Below, piece after piece: positions 27,788 to 36,209 of a DNA stretch of 64,000 bases. Position 1 is the first letter of the stretch. Each line of letters opens with the position of its first letter. Origin of the DNA: Candidatus Nitrosocosmicus oleophilus. Lineage in GTDB: Archaea > Thermoproteota > Nitrososphaeria > Nitrososphaerales > Nitrososphaeraceae. The DNA lies in assembly GCF_000802205.1 (NCBI RefSeq), contig NZ_CP012850.1, positions 992,001 through 1,056,000 of the forward strand. Reading direction: 5' to 3'. A model generated the notes under the pieces. That model saw only the letters and a program-made list of their open reading frames with translations, had not been told where the DNA came from and ran no database searches. A program made the translations under genes and the position numbers.

Positions 27788-28333
27788 ATGATAACTAAAG
27801 AAAAATATGACTTGATTGTCAAGTTGTTAAAAGAAGGTCGTACTAATAGAGAGATTTGCAAAATTGCTAGATGTTCACCTAACGAGATTACCCCAATTCG
27901 AAAAACAATCTTTGATGAAAATACAGTTACAGATGTAGACATGAAAGGTAAATCTATCTGCGCTCAAGTATTCGACTTATTAGAAAAAGAGATCTCCTTA
28001 TCCCAAATTGTAATAAAAGTTGATATCGATCCCGAAGAGGCTATGAAATTACAAGAAAAATATCTCTGTGTGTCAAAAAGGGATAAAATCGTCAATTTAC
28101 TAAATGATCAAAAAAGCATGGATTTAACTATCGATATATTAGAATTTCTAAAAGCAAATCCCGATCTTCTGAACAAAATCAAAGGCTTTAAAGACTTACA
28201 ATTGTTGGTTTGGAATTTGATGATTGATAGAAAAGAGATTGAAAATGATATAAAAGTAGATAAAACTCTACTCAAACATTTTGATAAACAAATAGAAAAT
28301 AGACGAGAAGAATTGGGACTTGAAAAGTTTTAA
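27788..28333 (+). CDS. Helix-turn-helix DNA-binding protein
   Basis: A 181-residue soluble protein whose residues 5-40 form a HTH of the sigma-region-4/resolvase type: YDLIVKLLKEGRTNREICKI then ARCSPNEITPIRKTI. A helical domain follows (KSICAQVFDLLEKEISLSQI), and a C-terminal coiled coil (ENDIKVDKTLLKHFDKQIEN). This layout is common in thaumarchaeal regulators found next to mobile or chromosomal border regions. Target unknown. Start ATG 27788. Confidence 0.7.
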   Translation: MITKEKYDLIVKLLKEGRTNREICKIARCSPNEITPIRKTIFDENTVTDVDMKGKSICAQVFDLLEKEISLSQIVIKVDIDPEEAMKLQEKYLCVSKRDKIVNLLNDQKSMDLTIDILEFLKANPDLLNKIKGFKDLQLLVWNLMIDRKEIENDIKVDKTLLKHFDKQIENRREELGLEKF

Positions 28334-28430
28334 CTAAGGCAAAAAATAAATCCTCTTGTCATGTTTGCTTAGTCATCCATATCGATTTCACTACCCACAC
28401 TGAACTCCGATGGGACAATCTATTATTACA

Positions 28431-28472
28431 GCGGGCCCGCTGGGCTTCGTAATAGATATATTACGAGTCTAA
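28431..28472 (+). repeat. Type B palindromic repeat
   Basis: GCGGGCCCGCTGGGCTTC joined to GTAATAGATATATTACGAG; a CTTC-B mosaic like 14931. The remaining gap 28334-28738 is plain AT-rich DNA. Confidence 0.92.
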
Positions 28473-28725
28473 AGTACCTTTATTTCTTTTATATAGGGGA
28501 ATATTACTCAATGAACGTTAATCAATCTTTTCAAAGCATATGGTTAATCATAGAAGCATTTGGAGATATGGGCTGGATAAATATTAGTAATATTCTAATA
28601 CTTTCTCATGTATACTTACACATTTGAATCACGAAATTTTTAGATCTAACACAAATACAGTGTTACTTGTAGAATTTATACAATATTTTAAAGTAGTTCA
28701 AAATTTATCATTATGTACAAATTTT

Positions 28726-28730
28726 GGAGG
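28726..28730 (+). promoter_or_regulatory. Shine-Dalgarno site deciding the start at 28739
   Basis: GGAGG eight bases before ATG 28739. The frame could open at TTG 28724, but that codon overlaps the site, so 28739 is preferred. Confidence 0.6.
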
Positions 28731-28738
28731 ATGGTATT

Positions 28739-29608
28739 ATGTCTAAAATAGCACAAGCAAGGGAATTTATTGATAACTTTCCAATTCAAAAAATCATGGT
28801 AGGAGATATGGAAACAGAATACAAAGTTCTTGACAATCAAAGTACTAGTGGCAATAATAAGGACAGTACTCCTCTCCTTTTCGTACCTGGATTGCGGATA
28901 ACTATGGACATGTGGCCGCCAACTCTATTATATGATTTTGCTCAGTCTAATTACAGAGTTATAGTCTACAATAATAGGGGCACTGGAAATTCTTCTGATG
29001 GGACTAAAGAGTATACAATTGGTCAGCTCGCCAGTGATGCTGCAGGATTATTAGATGTACTTGCCATAGGTAAAGCCCACATTCTAGGTTGGTCAATGGG
29101 TTCATATATTGCGGAAGAATTGGCCCTTTTACATCCGGATAAAGTCAGTAGTCTTATTTTGTATGGTGCGGGTCCTGGTGGTGACAAAGCTATTCCTTCT
29201 AGTGCTGAACTAATGCAAACGTTGGGTGGAGTTTCGGGTACTCCTGAAGAACAGGCAAGACAAATACTTTCATTTTTTTTCCCTCAGTCATGGCTTTCGA
29301 ACAATCCAGACTATATAAATCAATTTCCCCTGCTTAAAAGCACAGTATCCATGGAAACTACTCAAAAACAAGCACAAGCAATAGTTGGTTGGAATGGAAT
29401 GTATGATTCCCCATCATTGATTACTCACCCAACATTAGTCTTGATGGGTACAGAGGATATCATTACGACCCCTAAAGCAGCATTATCATTAGTCGAAAAG
29501 ATTCCTCTAGCGTCACTTATACAGGTAAAAGATGCAGGCCATGGATGGATGTATCAGTATCCAGAAAAGTTCACGAAAATAGTAAATACATTTTTAGAAA
29601 TCATTTGA
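28739..29608 (+). CDS. Alpha/beta hydrolase
   Basis: A 289-residue serine hydrolase fold protein. The nucleophile is Ser119 in HILGWSMGSYIAEEL; the acid is the Asp of LVLMGTEDIITTP and the base the His of VKDAGHGWMYQYPE. The oxyanion-side motif VPGLRITMDMW and NNRGTGNSS are also seen. Substrate unknown (esterase, haloperoxidase-like or C-C hydrolase). A membrane-exported paralogue lies at 57988-59085 with the same GTEDI and GHG motifs. Start chosen at ATG 28739 by its Shine-Dalgarno site. Confidence 0.88.
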   Translation: MSKIAQAREFIDNFPIQKIMVGDMETEYKVLDNQSTSGNNKDSTPLLFVPGLRITMDMWPPTLLYDFAQSNYRVIVYNNRGTGNSSDGTKEYTIGQLASDAAGLLDVLAIGKAHILGWSMGSYIAEELALLHPDKVSSLILYGAGPGGDKAIPSSAELMQTLGGVSGTPEEQARQILSFFFPQSWLSNNPDYINQFPLLKSTVSMETTQKQAQAIVGWNGMYDSPSLITHPTLVLMGTEDIITTPKAALSLVEKIPLASLIQVKDAGHGWMYQYPEKFTKIVNTFLEII

Positions 29609-30239
29609 GAATGGGTTGTAAGGCAATACTACTGTATTTTCAGGAACCAGTATATTATTTAGTAATATGTTAAACATAAATAATTCGATAAAACAAGAAT
29701 AAAGTGGTTACCTCTTTCGTCAATTTCATAATCCCGTAGCATTACTATGGGGAGGATAGCAAATTAACATAAGACAAGGCTAAGGCCAGGAGAATTGGAC
29801 ATACACGACATTGTTGGATCGAATATTAGATAGTTTAAATGTCGATTTGATATGACCTAGTTACCCAACGAAGATCTTTATGAAATCCATTACCCTGACG
29901 GAATAATTTAATTGCTTTAAGATAATAAGGAACTGTAGATGCCCGTGGGGTAAGTTCCTACTGGTAATAGGGATCGACTAATTTCTTCAAACTATTAAGG
30001 AAAATCAGTATTTTCCAAATTGCAGTAGATGTTCTAAGAAAGCTAATTAGACAACATTCCTTCATGTATGGTATTTAATCCATTGTTATCTATTATTTAT
30101 TTTAAAGGTAGCCGGAATGATTCTATCTTCTTGTGAAAAGTCTTCTTGATAGCAAGAACAAAATGATACTAAATTTAGATCTTACATTTCACTTCCTTCT
30201 TATAGGCCAATTGCAAATTTAGATATACATGATAATACT
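29609..30239. other. Intergenic, no gene seen
   Basis: About 630 bases with stops in all frames. A weak GCCCGTGGGG...GGTAATAGGGAT stretch at 29941-29974 could be an old B repeat but is too poor to call. Confidence 0.4.
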
Positions 30240-30530
30240 TTTTTTCCAACCATCACTACTCGATTTCTTTACATTAAATTTACCTTCTACAAAAACAGGT
30301 TCTTCTATTCCCCAACTCCATTTTTTTGTAGGTTTTATTCTTATATATCGAGAATGTGGATGATTTGTGTTAGACTTGTAGCCTTCTTTCCGGTCAACCG
30401 TGTCTGCTCATCCTTAAATTCTAATACCTCGTGGGTCCCATGGATTTATACTTCTTAAATCATCAATCACTAATGCAACTTTGTTTTTTTAAGACATTTT
30501 GATATTTCATAGATTTTAATATATCTATTT
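30240..30530 (-). pseudogene. Truncated, nonsense-mutated copy of the PPOX gene at 10091
   Basis: Nearly identical to 10088-10380, the last two thirds of the PPOX gene, in the same orientation. Two stops are seen where the intact gene has Tyr and Leu: TAA at 30414-30416 and TGA at 30408-30410 (minus strand). Similarity decays after about 30490, and the first third of the gene is missing. The high identity elsewhere points to a fairly recent duplication. Confidence 0.85.
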
Positions 30531-30655
30531 CTCTTACCAAAGATACTCCTAAACTAAAGCAAAATCCACAAGCGAGGATACGGATTAGATATCTACTAAG
30601 TAAAAAGCCCTCTACTCTTGTATTCTATCTGGAAAGCCTCTTGGTTAGGTAAAAT

Positions 30656-30661
30656 AAGGAG
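30656..30661 (+). promoter_or_regulatory. Shine-Dalgarno site before FMN reductase
   Basis: AAGGAG ten bases before GTG 30672. Such sites are rare here, in line with an imported gene. Confidence 0.5.
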
Positions 30662-30671
30662 AAAAAAGCAT

Positions 30672-31223
30672 GTGTATGTCCTGACTATGAAAAATGTTAT
30701 AGCCCTAATCGGAAGCGCCACGACGTCATCGGCCAATCATAAACTGATTGAGTACATCCGGACAGAAGCTAGTGATACTTTCCAGGTAACGATTTATGAC
30801 CGGTTGAAAACATTGCCACATTTCGACCCGGAGCTGTCTCTGGAACATACCCCGTCAGCAATTAGAGAGATGCGCAATCTTATCGAGGATGCGGATGGAG
30901 TCATAATCAGTACGCCGGAGTACGTGTTCAGCATACCGTCGGGGTTAAAGAACGCCATAGAATGGTGCGTGGCCACTACCGTCTTTTCCGGAAAACCCTT
31001 AGGAATTATTACCGCTTCCACAAGCGGGATTAAAGGTCACGAAGAATTGCAGTTGATCATGCATACCCTTACGGCAACCTTTACACCCGAAACCACTTTG
31101 CTGATCCAGGGTGTTAAGGGAAAAATTGATGCACACGGAGTTATTATCGATCTCGAGACTAGGGAAAGCTTGCGGCTCTTCACAAAAGCCTTATCGGCCT
31201 TATTGGGTAACGAATCACATTAG
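30672..31223 (+). CDS. NAD(P)H-dependent FMN reductase (ChrR/YhdA-like)
   Basis: Flavodoxin-fold quinone/chromate/azo reductase type enzyme binding FMN. Motifs: IALIGSATTSSANHKLIEYI (phosphate loop) and STPEYVFSIPSGLKNAIEW, the family signature, then GKPLGIITASTSGIKG. About 183 residues, a normal size. Its GC content and codon use (GCC, GGC, CGG, ACC) are clearly higher than those of all neighbours, with a Shine-Dalgarno site upstream; the sequence looks bacterial (Bacteroidetes-like by impression). Recent transfer is likely. GTG 30672 is favoured by the ribosome site; ATG 30687 matches the usual family start. Confidence 0.88.
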   Translation: MYVLTMKNVIALIGSATTSSANHKLIEYIRTEASDTFQVTIYDRLKTLPHFDPELSLEHTPSAIREMRNLIEDADGVIISTPEYVFSIPSGLKNAIEWCVATTVFSGKPLGIITASTSGIKGHEELQLIMHTLTATFTPETTLLIQGVKGKIDAHGVIIDLETRESLRLFTKALSALLGNESH

Positions 31224-31523
31224 AATAGTAAAATCAGTCGACGTCTGGTTACTGCTACCCTTTTACAATATGTATCTAGATATCTCATACAAAAACAATA
31301 TAATGATTCTTAAACACTACCGCTCATGGTTTCAATAATTTGACATACCATTATTAGAATTAATGAAGACAATTCTGGTCTTGCGTTCCCTTACATGGAG
31401 AATGCACGCACTGATAACGATCAGTGATAATCCAGATGATATAATAAGGCTATGGCCATGTCATATGTTTACCTTCAATAGGAAACAAAGTATGAGAAAG
31501 TGAGGCATTCTACATAATAGAGA

Positions 31524-31566
31524 GGCGGGCCCGGTGGGTTTAGTAATAGATATATTACGAGTCTAG
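31524..31566 (+). repeat. Type B palindromic repeat
   Basis: GGCGGGCCCGGTGGGTTTAG and GTAATAGATATATTACGAG; the best B copy. The rest of 31224-31699 has no gene. Confidence 0.95.
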
Positions 31567-31699
31567 ATTGCAGATAAAGACATCATAGGTTCTTCCATAA
31601 TCTATTTAGCCAAATATGTGGGAGCGTTAACCAAAAAAGTATTAAAACCCTCTCAAAATTATTAAAAGTTACTTCGCAAATTATGTTATCTGTAACCAT

Positions 31700-32707
31700 T
31701 TAATTTATAACTGTGAGAGGCTTTCTTCCATGTAATAATAGATTAATGTTATTTAGAATAATATCTGTTGTTGTATTTGTTGCTTCTAATGTCCATCCTG
31801 CAATATGGGGAGTATATACAAAATTATCTAAATTCAACAATTTATCAATAGGATTAGCTGGTTCCTCATAGAATACGTCAAAGCCTGCTCCCGCAATTGT
31901 TCTTGAAGTCAAAGCATTGTATAAAGCATCTTTATTTACTATAGATGCTCTTGAAACGTTTATCAGAAAAGAAGATCTTTTCATACGAGCAAATTCTGTT
32001 CTTCCTATCATATTTTTTGTTTCTAAAGTAAGAGGAGTATGGATGGAAACAACATCGGCTTTACCTAAAGTATTTTTTAAATCGGTAATACCTTTAATTT
32101 CATCCACCAGTAAGCATTCTGAAACGCAATATTGAAGAGTACTAATGTCTTTAGATGTATTGTAATTCATAGTGACCTTATTCCTTAATTCAGGTCTTTT
32201 TGTAACTGATATGACATTCATACCAAAAGCCTTAGCTCTTTTTGCAACCTCTATTCCAATTGCTCCCAAACCTATTATAACCATTGTCTTATTATATAAT
32301 TCAGTTCCTAAGACGTTTACAACTCTTCGTTCCTTTATTCCTTTTTCTGCACCTTTTATGTTTTTAGCAAGATAGATCATAAGGAATATGGTATGCTCAG
32401 CCACAGAGATATTGTTGACATGAGGAACATTAGCTACATAAATAGATTTTGAAGCACAGTATGATACGTCCACATTATCCACTCCTGTTCCTATTTGTTG
32501 AACAAGTCTTAATTTAGGACAGAAATCGATTATCTGTCTATCCAATTGTCCTAGACCATTTATAAGAATGTCTGAATTAGATATTTGATTTCTAATTGGT
32601 TTATTGTAATCTACTCTATATGCTGTTAGACCCAAAGGTTTAAGCTTACTACAAAGTTCTGCTTCTAATCCTGCTGCATAAGTTAACATACTGATTTTCA
32701 AAGTCAA
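31700..32707 (-). CDS. D-2-hydroxyacid dehydrogenase (PGDH-like)
   Basis: NAD(P)-dependent reductase of 2-oxoacids. The catalytic triad is Arg253 (INVSRASIV), Glu282 (FDVFYEEPAN) and His301 (YTPHIAGWT); the dinucleotide loop is IGLGAIGIEVAKRAKAFG at about 145-162. The residues after the second strand (SVTKRPE) lack the acidic residue of NAD-specific forms, suggesting NADP(H). 335 residues, no ACT domain, so not the full SerA. TTG start at 32707 with AAGGAG at 32715-32720 (minus strand) seven bases away. The first 25 codons are copied at 60221-60300. Confidence 0.88.
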   Translation of the reverse strand: MTLKISMLTYAAGLEAELCSKLKPLGLTAYRVDYNKPIRNQISNSDILINGLGQLDRQIIDFCPKLRLVQQIGTGVDNVDVSYCASKSIYVANVPHVNNISVAEHTIFLMIYLAKNIKGAEKGIKERRVVNVLGTELYNKTMVIIGLGAIGIEVAKRAKAFGMNVISVTKRPELRNKVTMNYNTSKDISTLQYCVSECLLVDEIKGITDLKNTLGKADVVSIHTPLTLETKNMIGRTEFARMKRSSFLINVSRASIVNKDALYNALTSRTIAGAGFDVFYEEPANPIDKLLNLDNFVYTPHIAGWTLEATNTTTDIILNNINLLLHGRKPLTVIN

Positions 32708-33119
32708 ATATCATCTCCTTAAAGCTTGTATACTCCTGTCTCCCTAGAAAAATAACAATATACGTTTAAATCCTCAATTCTTTGTCTGAAAAATTTAGAT
32801 AGATCTACAATAAAAAATATTTTTAAAATTGGACTCTCTATCGCATGAAGATTTTGTGTTATGTTTTTGGAAATGATAGTTCTTTTGTTAGGATAACTGA
32901 TATGGTACGTTGACACTAATATCAGTAAACTCTTTGAAATAATGGCAATAAATAATATTAACAGATAACTAATTGACATACTGTACATATATAATAGGAT
33001 TATATTTAATTTAATCTTTATTAGTATTGGGTCTGTTTAGCAATGGATAGCATTTTCATTAACTGATAAATACTAGGAGGTACTAAAATATATTAAATTA
33101 ATAGTAAAATACAAAAAAA

Positions 33120-33590
33120 TTAATGTTTAAAGATTAGTGTCTGTACCGAATTGGGTTCAACTTCTAAGTTGTTCATTACTTTATATTCTCCATCAGGAAA
33201 ATAAGCTATTATCACATATTTTCCTGGATTCAAATTTTGAAATACATACTTTCCTTCTTGTGTTAAGTCTGTCCTTGTTGTTTTAGATAGGCCATCTTGT
33301 CCTGCGGCTATCACAATCGTTCCAAGGGCTGGTAATCCTGATGAGGTAAAAACATATCCATTCACAGCTCCTAGTCCATTATCATATACTGGTAATGGAT
33401 CAAAGATAGACCCCATTGTAGCATTAGGCGATGAAACACTATCCAGGAGATATCCGATAATTAGAATCGTTGATATCATTGTTACGCTAATGGTTATTGT
33501 TTTCCTGTGTATTCTAAGTAGATTTAGTATATGTGACTGCTTTGTTTGCTGTATTTCATTGTGTTTGTGTTTTATTGTGATATATTGCAT
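33120..33590 (-). CDS. Membrane-anchored carboxypeptidase-regulatory-like beta-sandwich protein
   Basis: A 156-residue protein: a cytoplasmic basic N-terminus, one membrane helix at about 31-50, then an extracellular prealbumin-like domain. The core GAVNGYVFTSSGLPALGTIV, EGKYVFQNLNPGKYVIIAYF and NSVQTLIF match the CarboxypepD_reg/SpaA-type fold (strand-rich, PGKY turn). Such domains act as adhesins or stabilisers. The paralogue at 60706-61176 shares the layout and the strings MGSIFDPLPVY and PGKY. Start ATG 33590. Confidence 0.75.
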   Translation of the reverse strand: MQYITIKHKHNEIQQTKQSHILNLLRIHRKTITISVTMISTILIIGYLLDSVSSPNATMGSIFDPLPVYDNGLGAVNGYVFTSSGLPALGTIVIAAGQDGLSKTTRTDLTQEGKYVFQNLNPGKYVIIAYFPDGEYKVMNNLEVEPNSVQTLIFKH

Positions 33591-33800
33591 TGTAATAACA
33601 ATATCATATAATAATCATTTTATTTAAGTCTTTGTGATTGCTTTCCAAAATCTATATGTTGTGTTCATTTTTTTAAAATAATTCTATGAAGTAATAAGTA
33701 TTGTTATAAATTTTTGTATATTTACTATTGAAGGTGTTAAGAATAACAATCAGTAGACTTCATTTGGATATTCTTGTTGAATTAAAGTGGTGATAGAATT

Positions 33801-33852
33801 ACAGCGGGCCCGGTGGGCTTCGAATCCATGTGGTACATGGGAACGATTAATT
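33801..33852 (+). repeat. Type A palindromic repeat
   Basis: GCGGGCCCGGTGGGCTTCGA then CCATGTGGTACATGG. First of four modules in tandem (A, B, E, D) between 33801 and 34180. Confidence 0.95.
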
Positions 33853-33901
33853 TATTAAATTTTTGTAGAGATCAATGAGTCATTTCTGGCATTAATTATA
33901 A

Positions 33902-33942
33902 GGCGGGTCCGGTGGGTTTAGTAATAGATATATTAAAAGTCC
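33902..33942 (+). repeat. Type B palindromic repeat
   Basis: GGCGGGTCCGGTGGGTTTAG then GTAATAGATATATTAAAAG. Fifty bases after the A copy; the same A-B pair recurs at 61366-61505. Confidence 0.95.
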
Positions 33943-33984
33943 AAAATTCCGAATTAGTTATTCTGATTTTGAAGGTTTTGGTTT

Positions 33985-34025
33985 GAGCCGTGTCGGATTT
34001 ATATTGTTAACGGTACAAATTTGAG
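33985..34025 (+). repeat. Type E repeat
   Basis: GAGCCGTGTCGGATTTATAT followed by TGTTAACGGTACAAAT; matches 39715-39760. Confidence 0.7.
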
Positions 34026-34130
34026 GTTATTGTGAGATACTTGTGATCATTCCAGAAAGCGATCTTTCTTAAACTCGCATACCATATTGATTATTTATTT
34101 CCATCCTTTAACTTAATCTGTAGAGGATAA

Positions 34131-34180
34131 AGGTTCGGGGCAAGAGTTTCCCGTTGTGCTATCACCGCTAAAATTGGATT
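34131..34180 (+). repeat. Type D repeat
   Basis: GGTTCGGGGCAAGAGTTTCC then GTTGTGCTATCACCGCTAAA; matches 37433 and 53041. Weaker similarity to the 53 kb copy goes on to about 34280, where GGGTTGGGATTTGAACC looks like a reversed tRNA T-arm. Confidence 0.7.
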
Positions 34181-34404
34181 CAATCCCTATACTTACCAAG
34201 AAATAATTAAACTTTTAGAAAAATTAGTTTGCTCTTGCATTAAGCGACTTTATGGATCAAAGAGGGTTGGGATTTGAACCTTTTTCTTCCATTCATCAGT
34301 TCGTGCAGCTGTCCAATAATAAATGGTTGAAAGTCAATATGTTTGGTGCCATCTCTTTTTTTTGAGATTCCTCGATGGACTTATTTTTCTACTTTTAAGC
34401 AAGG

Positions 34405-35226
34405 GTGTTAATAAAAAGTTGGATGAAGAGACATGTTTTACTAATTATAATTGCAATTACCGTATATTTGGTGTGGACATTTGCCACCTACCTTTTTGAA
34501 GGTAGAATAAACCTACTACACATAGATGATCCAATTGGACGATTGGAATATTCTGTTATTGTAAACATGATCATAGGAACTGTGATAGCATTACTAGTTA
34601 TCAGGCCATTTATTATAGAGTCAGTTATAGAGTCAGGTCAATTGTCGTTGAGTCAGATAGGGTTTAGATCGATAAAAAACACGGTTGTGTTAGTAGCTGT
34701 TGCAGGAACGATAGGGTTTCTGTTATTTGTCATTCAAGGATCTGCGTCACTAAATCCTATTGTATTTTCAAATGTATTTTCTCAGACATTACCTACATCC
34801 ATAGCAGAAGTGGTAGTATGTTGGGCTGTCATGGGTGCTAGCATGGAATCTTTTTCAAAGAACAAATTTGGGAAAAAACTTTCAGTTATAGTAGGCATCA
34901 TCACATCCACAGTGCTTTTTGGTGTTTATCACTTTGCTCATAGTGAGCCTTTCAATCAGATCAACACGGTTATGATACTAATGTTGCCCGGTTTATTAAC
35001 AAGCATTGTTTATTTCGTTGGACGCAATATTTATGCTACTATCGTTTTCCATAATTTCCAAGCTTTATTCGGTGTATTGGCTTCTGTTGAAATTGAACAC
35101 ATGTTACAAATACAGTTTCTGGTTGTAATGCTTGCAGTAGCCTCAGTTTTGGTATTGATAATTATGGATAGATTCATACTCCGCAGAAAATCAGATAGCA
35201 TTTTTGAATGGAAAATGAAAAGGTAG
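34405..35226 (+). CDS. CPBP (Abi/CAAX protease-like) membrane protein
   Basis: A 273-residue protein with seven to eight membrane helices. The last part resembles intramembrane metalloproteases of the CPBP family: LFGVYHFAHS and YATIVFHNFQALFG correspond to the two later His-bearing motifs. The first motif (EExxxR) is poorly kept: the aligned helix reads MGASMESFSKNKFG. It may thus be a non-catalytic member. Start GTG 34405, or ATG 34423 which gives a normal membrane N-terminus. Confidence 0.65.
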   Translation: MLIKSWMKRHVLLIIIAITVYLVWTFATYLFEGRINLLHIDDPIGRLEYSVIVNMIIGTVIALLVIRPFIIESVIESGQLSLSQIGFRSIKNTVVLVAVAGTIGFLLFVIQGSASLNPIVFSNVFSQTLPTSIAEVVVCWAVMGASMESFSKNKFGKKLSVIVGIITSTVLFGVYHFAHSEPFNQINTVMILMLPGLLTSIVYFVGRNIYATIVFHNFQALFGVLASVEIEHMLQIQFLVVMLAVASVLVLIIMDRFILRRKSDSIFEWKMKR

Positions 35227-35269
35227 GAAAAAAAGAGAAGTCACCCCCTTTCAATTACCATTTATAATA

Positions 35270-36142
35270 TCAATATTTAATAGGATTATCATATTGTATC
35301 TCCTTTATCTTGAACTTGGCATAGGTAAAGTTACCTACTTCACTATTCCATGATACCTCGATGTCCCACGGAACCAGTATATTTTTAGTAACAGCATAAT
35401 TTGAATAGTGACCAAGCCATTTTTCTTTTACAAAAGAATTATCAACTGCACGGTATCTGTCAGCATTCATTTGTACGATTTCACCTTTTTTATCGAAATG
35501 AAATAATGCCTCAACTCTAGTCCTACCGTAATCAATTATGGCCTTTGCAGAATCAGAATCCACAGGTTCCCAGTGTAAATAACTACTGGGCAATAATGCA
35601 GTCGGAAATAAAGGTGCTTCTGCAAGCCATCTCATAAGCTCGCTCTCATCCAACTCCTTACCTGTTGGATCATCTGCTATTGTGAAGATAGACATTATTT
35701 TTATTTGAAATGTGCCCCTACCTTCCAAATACTTGTCAACGCCGGTAATCCATACTAAAGGTAACAATGATATTTTTCCAATCCAAATAAAACCTGGTGT
35801 CTCAGTGGTAAAGTACTCTTGTCCTTCGATTGACATCCATTTTTGATTTTCACCTTGACGGAACTCTCCCGTATGCTTTAGTTTAATATAACTGACGTAA
35901 TGTTGACCCTCCTCTAAGGAATGTGTGAAGTATCTCTTAACAGGCTCTGGAAGATTCTTTATCTGGTCCATGGAAAAAGTTTTGTTTGATACATCCTTTG
36001 AAGCAGAATAAAGTCTTTCAATTTCTCTTTCTATTTGTTGTTTGAATAACATATCACTGAGACCAATAGTAACAAAGTATGCAAAAACTGCAACAGAAGA
36101 TATTATTATCGCTAGTATCAAGACTTTGTAGCAGAATTTCAC
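35270..36142 (-). CDS. DUF6544-like membrane-anchored protein
   Basis: A 290-residue protein with one N-terminal membrane helix (about 6-28) and an exported domain. Recognised pattern: LPEPVKRYFTHSLEEGQHYV, LKHTGEFRQGENQKWMSIEG, FIWIGKISLLPLVWITGVDK, LMRWLAEAPLFPTALLPS and WDIEVSWNS, typical of the DUF6544 family (lipocalin/LolA-like outer domain by impression). Function unknown. It lies 67 bases downstream of the nitroreductase gene on the same strand, so the two may share a transcript. Confidence 0.7.
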   Translation of the reverse strand: MKFCYKVLILAIIISSVAVFAYFVTIGLSDMLFKQQIEREIERLYSASKDVSNKTFSMDQIKNLPEPVKRYFTHSLEEGQHYVSYIKLKHTGEFRQGENQKWMSIEGQEYFTTETPGFIWIGKISLLPLVWITGVDKYLEGRGTFQIKIMSIFTIADDPTGKELDESELMRWLAEAPLFPTALLPSSYLHWEPVDSDSAKAIIDYGRTRVEALFHFDKKGEIVQMNADRYRAVDNSFVKEKWLGHYSNYAVTKNILVPWDIEVSWNSEVGNFTYAKFKIKEIQYDNPIKY

Positions 36143-36209
36143 AGGTTGACATCGCCTTGTCTTTACTATCCACTAAGCATGACTTTCTTCTTCACCGATT
36201 CTTCACCGA

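Larger units (their letters stand above)
32633..33943 (+). repeat. Segmental duplication, parental copy
   Basis: Homologous, in the same orientation, to 60221-61504. It spans the 5' end of the dehydrogenase gene, the intergenic DNA, the beta-sandwich gene at 33120-33590, and the A plus B repeat pair; homology ends at the end of the B repeat. The frame at 32719-32988 inside it is not kept in the copy, which has a TGA there. Confidence 0.8.

Noticed and set aside
31111-31338. 75-residue plus-strand frame overlapping the FMN reductase
   Set aside because: Out-of-frame shadow of a well-supported gene.
32719-32988. 89-residue minus-strand frame upstream of the dehydrogenase
   Set aside because: The homologous segment in the duplication (about 60310-60560) carries a TGA in this frame, so the frame is not maintained.
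34248-34330. Possible tRNA on the minus strand (GGTTCAAATCCC motif)
   Set aside because: T-stem has mismatches and no acceptor, D-arm or anticodon arm could be fitted; treated as a tRNA-like remnant only.
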